64,000 nucleotides of DNA, taken from contig JBJCIZ010000028.1 in NCBI GenBank assembly GCA_051294375.1, positions 551,623 to 615,622 of the forward strand, read 5' to 3'. The notes under the pieces were generated by a model, which saw nothing but the letters and a program-made list of their open reading frames with translations, had not been told where the DNA came from and searched no databases. The stretch is from Paraspadella gotoi. Its lineage: Eukaryota > Chaetognatha. Shown here piece after piece: positions 47,101 through 58,620 of this stretch. Within the stretch, counting starts at the first letter, position 1. The number at the start of each line of letters is the position of its first letter. Both the position numbers and the translations under genes were made by a program.

Positions 47101-50100
47101 AGGAATGGCATACAAATAAGTGTCAAAAAAAAAAATAAAAATGGAACCAAAAAAAAAAGTACAAATAATATAAAAAAAAAGAAAAAAACAAAAAAAAAAA
47201 AAAAAAGAAAAGGATAAAGATTTGTCTTATAAAAAAAGAAAATTTTTGTTTTGTTTTAAGAGATCTCAGTGTGTTTTTTTTATTGCATTAAACACAATTT
47301 AAATTATATTTTTTCTTTTACCCTACGATGTGACAAACAATTAGACGATGGCCCCTATAAAGTATGATCAACCATTGGTTAGTGTTGTTTACGCGGAGCA
47401 AAATGCCATTTATTTTATTTTATATAAGGGTCTCATCCAAGAGATCGCGATAAGATAATCGTGTAATACATAATCTTTCCTATCTCTAGGGTAGATTCTA
47501 AATATAACTTTATATATAGATATACACTTATTACAACTTTTTTTATTTGCTCTTTTTTCTTTTTTTGTTATATTTAATCAAAATTAAAATTCTATATTTC
47601 CTTGTTACTAAACATGCCCATTAAAAAGTTGAATACAACTGTTGCACTGATAAATAATACATTATAAGTGATATACATGTGTTAATTCGTTACAACATCA
47701 CTATATACTTAATAGATTTGAGTATTATACTACTATAAATACAGAAGTAGGATAGCTATCCCTATATCTATAAGAACTCCCCCCCCTATACAATATAATA
47801 TTATATATATATATATTATATATACTTTATATATTACAAAAAAAAAAATAAAAATAAAATAAATAATTTTGAAATTTAATTTAATTAATTTTTTTTTAAT
47901 TTCTCCTCTTTAACTCTTCTTAACTTCTTTTTATTTTTTTTATATTGTTTTTCTTTGTAGTTATTTTTTTCTTTTTTATTTTTTTCTATTTTTTTATGTC
48001 CAAGTAGGCCCTGAAAATCCGTGAAGTAAAAAATAAAAAAAGCAAAAGGCCTACCCTTCCCGACGCTACACCCGCTTGGTTCTCGCGCCCCGAGGCGACC
48101 GTCGAACTCACGTACGCGCTCTCGAGTGTTCGACGGCGNNNNNNNNNNNNNNNNNNNNNNNNNTTGGTATTTTACATGAGAAATTATCGTCTATAGAGAA
48201 AAAAAGCATGATTCTGTTTACTATTTTAATCTATAAAAGTACACAGAAAACAAATATAACACGTTATTCACGTTCAGCATGCAAGTCTAAAAAAAAGTAA
48301 GAACAAGTCAATGAGTGATAAAAAGGTGTTCTTGAAAAATTTCCTCTGCATCTGATAAAACTTGTATTATTCTTCATCCTCATCTCACTCCTGGCTGTTG
48401 CATTATGGATTAATAAGTTGGGTCTTGTGATCATACATTGACTGATTGAAGTTATCCATCATAAGTTGCAGTGGCTTAAAGGTAGCACAGGAGACAGGAC
48501 TGGCCAATGGCCATTCCCCCTTCGAGATGGCTACGTTGGCATCAGATACAGTTGTATTTTCTGTGGCATCTTTTACCTCCTTAATATAGTTTTAAATTAA
48601 AGTCAACCATTTGAGAATATATAAAGATTAGTTAGCTTAATACTACATAATCTGACTTTCAGTTCACTTAATTTCATAGTGCTTACGTTATACGTCCTAC
48701 ATAAATATTCCTAAACTTAATATTTTTTGTTTGGCGAAAAAAATTTATGCTTCCTTCGGTGATTCATTCCGTTAACTGCAATATGCAAATTATATTTTGG
48801 TAAAAAAATTGTTTTACTAGTTATTGACTTGTAGTTCAAATTAATTCTGTGACAAATCGTCTTATCCTTACAGACCCCCTATTAATCTGACCCTAAACTT
48901 CGTCTTATCCCTCCAGACCCCATCGACGTGACCCTCACCTTTGTCTTCCAAAACGGACGCGGATCTCCGGAGGACAAACGCGGAGAGGGCATTTGGAACG
49001 AAAGGTAAGTACAACGATAAAAAAGGCGGGAATCGGGGTGAGATTTCACAATAAATTACTTCCTACAAAGAATTATGCAGAATAACTACATATTAGGAAC
49101 CTCCAGAAATATCACCATTTTGAAGTTGTGGATTCTTGCAAAGTTTCTCATTCTTAATATTTGCTGGAGAAAACGAATATCAACCTAAAAATTTTTTTCG
49201 AATGCTCTTTATGGACTTTCCTCGCCACATTTTGGCGCGAACTACTTCCGGGTTGAAAAAAGACACAGATTTTTTGAAAGAACCAAGCAGTTATTCGGTC
49301 AGCAGTGCTTAGTAAATTAATCAAATTATTATTATACTATAACGCTAATTACTTAATTTTTTGTTTTGGTTTCACAAATGATGTAAAACGATAACAATTA
49401 AAAAAACCTATATATTAAAATTGCACATTTTTTTACATAAATCGGTTTTTGACAAGATTGTCAACTAATTTAAAAAATTTTGTATAACAATTAGAAATCT
49501 TATGGGGATTATTCCACCATGAGCACGACATGAATTTCCCAAAGGGTCATATCAATGCCAAAAAAAAATATATTTTTTTTTAAAATTTATCATTTTTTTT
49601 TCTTCTAAAACAGTTTTTAAATGTGGGTGGGAATTTCTTTGTGAAAGTCAAATATTTTGAAAATAAGAGAAATGCTTTTTTATTTTTGAAATTAATGATT
49701 TAAGGTATTAGAAAAACGGCTTATTCATTCATTGATGCTTAAAAAATTTATTCAAAAAATTAACGACTATTGATTATAAACAATGAGTTAATAGTTATTA
49801 AATAAAAAGGAAAGTTTTGACTTTAACCAAGCCTTTCTTCAGCTGCTAAAAGATGTCCGTTTTAATACATAAAATTCAAAAATTCAAAACAAAATAAGAG
49901 AAAATATATTTTTTATTGTTTAAAAACAATCGTTGTGAGATATTTTGGTCTCACGCGCTCGCGAAGGCAAAAACATTCGAACGTTGCCCGTTTCCGAATA
50001 GAAAAGACGTTTCTCATTTTCTGTGGAAACTTTATTAGTCAAAATTCTTACCGGAGACCCATGTTAAGACAGTCGGAACGGGCAACGTTCGAATGTTTTC

Positions 50101-53100
50101 CTTCGCTGAGCGTGAGACCAAAATATCTCACAGTTAAAACTGGTTTTTGAAAGCGGGATACACGTTTGAGCTCTGAAGAGAAAAGTGAAAAAAAATACCG
50201 GACAAGCCGGAATTGGTTCGCTCTGATAATGAGCGCGGAATTTGCTTCATGAAAAATTAAAAAAAATTTCACAAAGGCAAATTTCGCCTAAAAGTAAGGC
50301 TCTCATCAGAGCGGAAACATGTCCATATTTTTTGCTTCACTTTTACATTTGTTTTTAAACAAGAAAAAAACTTTGTATCTAAAACTTACCAAACTACATA
50401 CAAAACGAAAGAAATACAATATAAAATCTATTTTTAATCAATAACCGCTGACTTCCCTCGTTATTTTGTTAAGTTAGTTGATATCGGTGAGGTTTTATTG
50501 TAGATTCCCAAACCTCAAAGTGGATCCACATCGCCTTTGAACTCTTCACATTTGATATAGTCTTTAAAATTCCGCGTTTTAAATGCTTTTAATTTGGAGA
50601 CGAATAATTTATTTGCCAACAAATTTATTATTAGAACGAACATTTTCAGCTCACAATTTAGCCTTCATTTTCAGCGTCAAATCTTTGTGAATTACAAATT
50701 TTTCTACAAACTTCTGGAAAACTTTACCCCCTCTCATCTCTCTTCCCCCTCCCTCTTCTTCTTTTGTGCCCAATTCATAAAATTAGTAAAATCAATAATT
50801 TATTTTAACTACTTATTTATACTCTTAAAGATTATTTGAATTTTGTACTTTTCATCATTTTTATTCAAAGTAGTTGAAATATTTGCTATGAATTGTTCTT
50901 ATTATTGTTATTAGCGAGGATAAATGGCGACCACCTCGAGGTTATTATAGATCAATTTACTAATAACAAATAAATATTAAAAAACATATATGAATATAAA
51001 CATAACAGTAAGTTATTGTTAACTTAAATTCAAAAGAATAGTATTAGAAAAATCTTTCAAAAATGCAATTATTTCATTTTTAAGTTTTGAAATAATTAAT
51101 GTAAGTATTTAATAATTTTAGTAATATACATATATACATATAATTTAATAAAAAATTAAAATATTTAGAACTATGTATAATAACCAGGAAAATAAGCTTA
51201 AAAATAACTAATTTAGTCTAGGAAACATTCTCGATATCGCGTCCGCCTCGCACGACAATGCCCTTTTGTTCGCGCTCATCGATAGATCGCGCGTTTATCA
51301 GAAGTAAGAAAAAACGAACAAAAATAACATCGAAGATGCAAAAAGAAAATCCAGGGGGAAGCCGTCACGTGACGGCCCTCGACCAATGGGCAGCCGGGCA
51401 AATCCCAAGCGGCTCCCCCTTCATCCGGGAATACGAAGCCTCAATTCTTTTTTCGACCTCATCTACTATCTCTTTCTGATTTCGCGTTATTTTCTTGACT
51501 TTTCACGCATTTTTCTCGTATATCTTACGTTCCGAAAACCCAGCCTCAAGAAGTCATCAAGTAGAGAAACGAACGTTCGGACAGGAAGTTCCGACAGCCG
51601 AAAAACGTCGACATGTCTCTAAACGTAGAGAGAGGACTGAGATTCCCTCGGGCTTGAGATCCAAAGAGACCAGAAGCGCGTCAAAATCTCGCCCCCGCTC
51701 TCTCTATATTCTCTCCCCACCTGACACCGCCTTCTCCACCCCTTTTTACGTGGTTTTCGGCAGGCCGATATCCGTCGGTTTTGGGGACTCGGCCCGACAA
51801 CCGACAATTTCCGTTTGCCGATATTCGACGTGGGCTGTCCGAGGCGGCTCTCTCTATAATGCCAAGGTCTGTCATCCCCCACTGTCCGGATGACTGACCA
51901 GAGGACTGGAGTTCTGTCCTTACGACGATGTTTCGTCACTGAACAGCTTTAGAAGGATTCGACGAATTTCGCCGCGGATCTCAGCGCGTTTTCGACGCTT
52001 GGCGGCGTAGTTTTTCCCGCCAGATGGCCTAGGGGGTTTATAGCTCGTCTTTTCAAAAACCCTGCCTCCCTCTTTTGTTTTCTCCTTTTATTTCTTTCTT
52101 TCCTGTTTCGAATTTATTCGATTTGAATTTTTAGAATTTCTATTTCGCTTCTGATTCGATCGAAAATAATTTTGTTGGAAATAACCGCTTTATCCTCCGC
52201 CTCTTGCAGGGGCATTTCGTGGCGAGGCGGACGCGAATATGAGAAATTGTTAATTCCTTTATGGGAATATTAAATTCTATATCGGTCCGCCTCGCCACGA
52301 TCCCACCGTCCGCCCTTGTCTCCTAACCATGTTTTTTTCGTGGCTTTGGCGTCGCTTTAGGAAAGGGGTTGGGAAGAGAAGGGAGGGGGGGCTGTCAAAG
52401 TTCGGGAGTTTTCTGTTAATTCTCGCGCTAATTTGTTTCCGCTTACGTTTTTTTACATGTGACGATTCCATATCGGTCCCGGTTTTTTTCTTTCACTACG
52501 GCTTCGCCTCGTTTGACGAGTCTTCGAATTCCTGTCCATGCTGTTCCGACTCCAGTAGGCGGCCCCTCTCAGATCGGGCGCCCCGCCTCGACCGTCACAC
52601 GGTCTCGCCTCTACCCAAGCGGTCATCAGATTCCCACACAGTCCGAGATCCGGACGCCAAGTTACTCTCCGATTCGGCGAGGAGGGAGAAGTTCGTCTCG
52701 GATACGACGTCGGCGTTTTCGACGGCTTCCTGCCCACGGAGCAGTCAGCGCCGGTTTCCAGGTTCGTTACATTATTAGTGGCGTTTTCTTCCTGCGAGGT
52801 GGAAGGGGTCTTCTCACGGCCAACTGAACTCGCTGGACGCCCCAGCGATCGAGAGTATACGCCACATGGACGGACGTCGCTTCTCCTCGGAGTTCACCGC
52901 TCCGACGCCGGACACGTGCCTCTCCAGCTCAAATCGAGTCGGCGTTTCCAAAGGGGCAATAACGCGGCTTACTCTCCGCTCCCTTCACGTGCGATGCAGG
53001 AAAGAACGGCAGCTCACAGCGCGCATGCCATCCTACTGTTGTCGATGAGCTGCGCGGAATCAAGGAGGCTCTCCGTTCCGGCTCGTCCAGAAATGAGGTC

Positions 53101-56100
53101 AGCGCTGGCGTCGACGCCCTTGTCCGCCCGCTTCGCACGCGGCTCTTATTCAAGCCGGCGTCCTCCAACCTTTCAGTGGCAGATCCGCCGCCAAAGTACT
53201 CGCTGCTGGCGCCGCCACCGCATCTCCTTATTTTGGGTATTCAGTAAGCGCAGTGCGAATCGGCACTCAATTCGAACGCTTCTACGAGACGTCGCTCGCG
53301 CCAAACCCGCTCCGACAAGCGCCCCTCATTTCCGCTCGAAAGTTTTCCTTCCAAGCTCAAGTGGACCAAGAAGTCCTTTCCCCGCAAGAAGTCGGGAGAC
53401 GGAAGGCCGGGATTCGCATCCCGAGCGCAATGACTCGAAACGCCCTCCCTCGCGGTCGCCGCCTCGTCCGACCGCCCAGGTTTATAGGCTGGATCCGCCC
53501 ATGGACTCGAGTCTCGACACAGGACCTTTCCACGCCGCGCGCTTCTTCCGGAAGTCCCTGTCGGAGGTCGCTTCGTCTCCTACAGCCCCTTTGCGGACGA
53601 CGCTCGTTGGCGAGACGTCGCCCATTCTCGATAACTTCTCCGGATTTCGCCTCGAGGGGGCGAAGCATTCCAGCACGCTTCCATCTTCCCCTCAGGACCG
53701 ACACCGTCTTTGGGGACCGAGACGCCTTGGTCGACAGCGGAGATTGTGGCGGCTTTGGGAGGAGGACGCACATCGAGGTAGTCCCGGTTCTCCGGGTTTC
53801 TTTCCATGTTTTTCCTCGTAGAAAGAAAGATGGAGGGGCTGGCGCCATCTTGAACTTAAAAGACTCAACTCTCGTTCCTTTCGCGCCTTATTTCCGGAGG
53901 AAGGACCCCGACTTTCGAAGGATGTTTTTTCACGAGGCTTTGGGGTGCCTCGGTAACCTCCGAGATGCTTCTCCTTCTCCCGATCCACGAGGATCATCGA
54001 AATTTTACCGCTTTGGAAGGCCGCCTCTACCAGCACCAAGACGACGAGCCCTTAGTGCTTTGGCCGCCCACTGAGATTAGGATGTCTTTTTTTCATTTAG
54101 ACGGCATCTTGATCCTGGTTCCTCGGCGGAAGTTTTGTCGACGAGCCACTCGCGAAGCGCATCCACCTCAGAGGTCGAGCTGTCTCCCTCTCAGACTTCG
54201 ATTTCCCGATTCGTTGGACAGCCTCCCCACTCCATCGCGCTCCAGAAGACGACAATTACGACTCTTCGCTCCCGCGGAGAATCTTTGCCAACGACCGCAC
54301 CACGTGCTCCGTCCAGTGCCTTTCAGCTCGCGCCTTTCGACGGCGGCGTCCTTGGCAGTACCGCTGCTACGCTGCAGTTTTCGAGGATTTCAACGAGACG
54401 CTTTCGTTCTACAGTCGAAGAAGGGCTCGACGCGTTGTTCCTCTCCACTCGCCGCGCATGGAGAGCTCGGTGGGATCGCACCATCTTCTCCAGACCAGTG
54501 CTTCGCTCCGCTCGACACCTCCTCCCGGAGGTCTGCACGCTGGAGGTGACGAACGGATGCTTCGTCGCAGGAATGGGGTTTCTCCATCAGGGCCAACTGT
54601 CGATGGGAACCTGGTCGACTGCGATGCCCCTCTCCTTTTTCTTTGTGAAGGAGTTCACAGTTTCACAGATTCGGACTTCCTTCCTCGGCGCGTCCATCCT
54701 TGGAGACGGTCAGCTTCGTCTCTCAATCTCCTGCCTTCGTCGAGGCGACAGCAGGATGTCAATCTCTCTTCGGAGGAGATTCTCATCACGGTCGCGGCGT
54801 CGAGGAGGGCGCATAGGGCGGACTGGGAAATCCTTAGCGAGAGTTTTCCGCCAGAAGGTCGACATTTTCGCGTCTCCAGCATCTTTTTTCGCGCGACTCC
54901 CCGGTCGGCTCAAGTTCCCACGTTTTTCTCGCCTGGGAGGCCGACGCTGCGAGGCGGAGGGATAGACGACTTGGCGCAGCCGCTGGTCTTCGGAACCTGG
55001 CCTCTCTCTCCCTCCCCCTCCTCTGCCTGATGATGGTGATCCGCAAGCTAGAGAAGGCGAGGGGCTCCCTTCTCCTGCATCATCCCGTTTGGCCGACTCA
55101 GAAGTGGTTCCAGAGCTTCCTTTTCCTTCGGTTTGGACGCGAGGCGCCTTTCCGGCGCCCGGAAAACAATCGTCGGACCTCGTTCCGACTATCCGCCTCC
55201 TTTCATCTGGCTAGACTCTAGCCTCCCTCGGCGACATTTATCAAGGCGCCGGCGTTGACTTATTCACGTTGGGAGCAGCGGATCACTTCACGGCTCGTCG
55301 TCTGCGGAGGTTTTTTAGTGCGGTGGGCCACAACCCTCCGACATCGACGACCTCACCTTCTCCGTCATCGTCGGAGCAGCTGGAGATGGCTCTACCAGAG
55401 AGTGCTACGCCAGAGCTTGAGCTCCTTCTAGCGCCCCCTTCAGGATAGGGAGGTCGAGATCTCAAGCCTCTCTAGAGGTATGTTCTCACGATATCTCGGT
55501 TTCTGTGCGAGAAGGCCTTCTCGTACAGCACGTTCACCTTCACAGGTCGGCCATTCAGCTGCCTCCGCCCCCTGGCGGGAGCGCGGTTGGAGAGTCATCT
55601 TTGGTCCTGCGCCTTCTCAAGGATTCTCGAGAGACGCCCTCCCTCACGGTCGGACTTTCCCACACGTGGAATGGCCTCGGTTTCACGCATTCTCGACTCG
55701 CGCCCATTGCCATCACGCGAGGGATCTTCTAGACGCTCGCCTCCTTCTACGTCGCTTTAGCGTCAGCTCGTCGCCATCCAGAATCGTCTCTCTTCGTTGC
55801 GAACGCGGGCTATCTTTCCTTAGCGGCAGTTCACGTTCGTCTGGTCCGATCGACGCTCTCGGAACTGGACGGACAGGGTCGGACACATGGGGTCCGGCGT
55901 TCGTCTGGTTTCGCTGCCAACTTTCGAACCGCTTGCCGCGTTCAGGCGCTGCGCCTTTGGCTCTCTCCGTTCGGATTTGGCGCCGCCACACGATTTTCTT
56001 TTCTGTCTCCCCGCGCCGCCTTTCGTCAACTCTCGACGCGAGCGTTTCGCCTCCCTTCTCAGGAGCCTTTTCTGAGGCGGACGTTTCCGCGTCCCCGGGT

Positions 56101-58570
56101 CGACGCGCGCTATGGCGGTCTCGGACGCCTTTGCCCTGCGGAGTGGATTCGGCGTCATCTTCTGCGTATCCTTTTCGCGCGGGGAGATTGGTCTGGCGCG
56201 CAACCTTCTTCCGTTCTACTGCAGGCACGTCGCGTTGAGCACCTCTCCGGGTTTTTCTAGGGACGATTGAGGCTTCGTATGTTCCCGGATGAGGGAGGAG
56301 CCGGCTGGGATTTGCCCGGGCTCCCATTGGTCGAGGCCGGCACGTGACGGCTTACCCCTGGATTTTCCTTTTTTTGCATCTTTCGATGTTATTTGTCGTT
56401 TTTCTACTCTGATAAACGCGCGATCTATCGACTACGCGAACAAAAGGGCATTCGCTGGCGAGGCGGACGATATAGGAATTTTAATTGTTCCATAAAGAAT
56501 TAAAATTTATTCAAAAAAACAACAGCTATTTTGAACCGGAAGTGGTACGCCACATAAAGTGGCGTGAAAGTCCATAAATCAACAACCTGAAACATTTTCA
56601 TTGTGCATATTCGTTTTTTCACTAAAATTGGCAATAAGAACTTTGCGAGAACCACCAAACTTTCTAAAGTAGGAATTTTTGGGAGCCCTACTACAATTTA
56701 AAAACGTGTGTGTGTGATAGGGCAGGTTGTATGCAGGATAGATTTATTGTTTGACAGAGCGTAGAGACTATACGCGACAAAGAAACTGACATTTAACCAA
56801 GTCAGGTTTCTGACCTTTAACCGACCTTACCTTTTCACTATTTTATAGCGTTCTCACGTTATTTCTACTTACCAATTGTTTTCGTTTTAATCTTACCTCG
56901 TTACCTGAATGATTTCGATCATTACATGTCTTATCAAAAAACCGAAAACAACTCGATATTTTTCTCTCTGAAAATCAACAAAGTCAGATCCCAAAGTGTT
57001 GAATCTTTTCTCACTCTATTTCCACAAGGCAACACCAACATCCCTCTCTCCATTATATCATCAAATCTAATAATAATTTACTCGAATACTTTGGAATTAA
57101 ATTTAATTTAGTTTGTAATACAGTTTTTGGTAATACAATTCTCCTCCAAGATTCTCCTCGTCGATTCCCAACGACGATTCTCCTTCGACGGCGTCCTCCT
57201 TCACAACGCCGTCTCCTCCTCGATGCCGATCACCTTCGCCGTCTCGGCTCGCTCCTCGACGTCTATCGGCGACATTCCACCCACCGGCGCCGACGCCGTC
57301 CCGCGGCGTCACCGTCTCCAAATGCATCGGATTCGATCCCGGTCGACGGCTCGACTCTTTGGAGTCAATTGTTGGCCTCCGGTCGATTGGAAGGATCCGA
57401 AGGGCGAGTGGAGGGGAGAAGGGAGTATCGGAGGAGTGGATGGATGATCTTAATACGGATCTTTTCTCATCTTTATTTCGCCGTCTGAATTTGTAATTGT
57501 GCTAATGATGTCCTCTAACGAGATGAAACTAGAGGAATTTTATATATTAATGTTGTGAGGACATAAACTCTCGCTGGAATTTGTTACTTTTTATTAATCA
57601 ATATTTTTTTAATATTTTAATCATAATCATCGAGCATAGCCACCTTCTCCCAATTTTTAAACCTTTTATCTTTTAATCTCAGGCCATCATCTCGCCTGCC
57701 GCCGTCGCCGCTCAACTCCGACTCTCCTCTTCGCCGAATCAAACGAGATCGAGTTCTGTTTGGCCTGGGACATGCCCAAAGTTCAGGTTTGGCCTGGGAC
57801 TTTGTTTGATTGGGTCTGGGACATGCCCAAAGTTCAGGTGTGAGGAGCTAAAATGGGTCCATGCCCAAAGTTCAGTTGTGAAGAGCTAAAAGGGGGTCCA
57901 GCCCAAAGTCGATGCCCAAAGTTCAGGTGTGAAGAGCTAAAAGGGGTCCATGCCTTAAGATCGCGAAAGAAATCGGTTACACTCTCTCGAGTCACGATAT
58001 CTCGATTTTAACACGTGACTGTCTAACTATTATTTGTCAACACACTTTACTGTGTCCTACAATAGTTTCCCCTTACCTTCCCCTTCCCCTCCCCCCCAGT
58101 TTGGCGGAAAAGGCCTCACCCATTCCCGACGCTACACCCGCTGGTTCTCCGGCCCCGAGGCGCCCGTCGAACTCACCCGTCGCGCCTTCGAGTGTCGACG
58201 GCGTTGGGAGGCGGCGATCGAGGATTGGCAGCGGCCCGTCCTCGAGGACGCCTCGCTCCCGACTTGGTTCAAGTCCGCCGTCTTCAACGAACTCTACTTC
58301 ATCGCGGGTGAGGATTCTTCCGTGGGTAAGGATTCGTCGAGAGATCAGAAACTTACCTCCTTTTTTTTTCGATTCGGATCAGACGGCGGGACGGTTTGGC
58401 TCGAGACCGAGTCGGTTCCATTCATGACGGAGGGTAAGGAGAAAGGGAAGAAGCTGGACGACGTGCGAAAGGATTTTGGTCGGTTCGGGTAAGTTAAGTT
58501 AGGCTTTAGTTAAGTCTTATGAATCATTTCTTTTTGTATTTGGGAAAGGGGAAATAGTAATTTCTCTCTC

Positions 58571-58620
<50 letters not shown>

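Larger units (their letters stand above)
36955..48138 (+). repeat. First copy of the duplicated GBA2 interior
   Basis: Aligns end to end with 48,164-58,202, including intron, DIRS-like element, MITE and degraded versions of three GBA2 exons (about 37,747-37,845; 46,200-46,470; 46,824-46,940) and the first ~80 bases of a fourth (48,055-48,138). It ends at the N-gap exactly where the second copy continues, as expected for two contig ends that overlap but were not merged. Coding parts here are worse than in the second copy. About 1.1 kb of AT-rich sequence at 46,940-48,045 has no counterpart. Confidence 0.88.
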
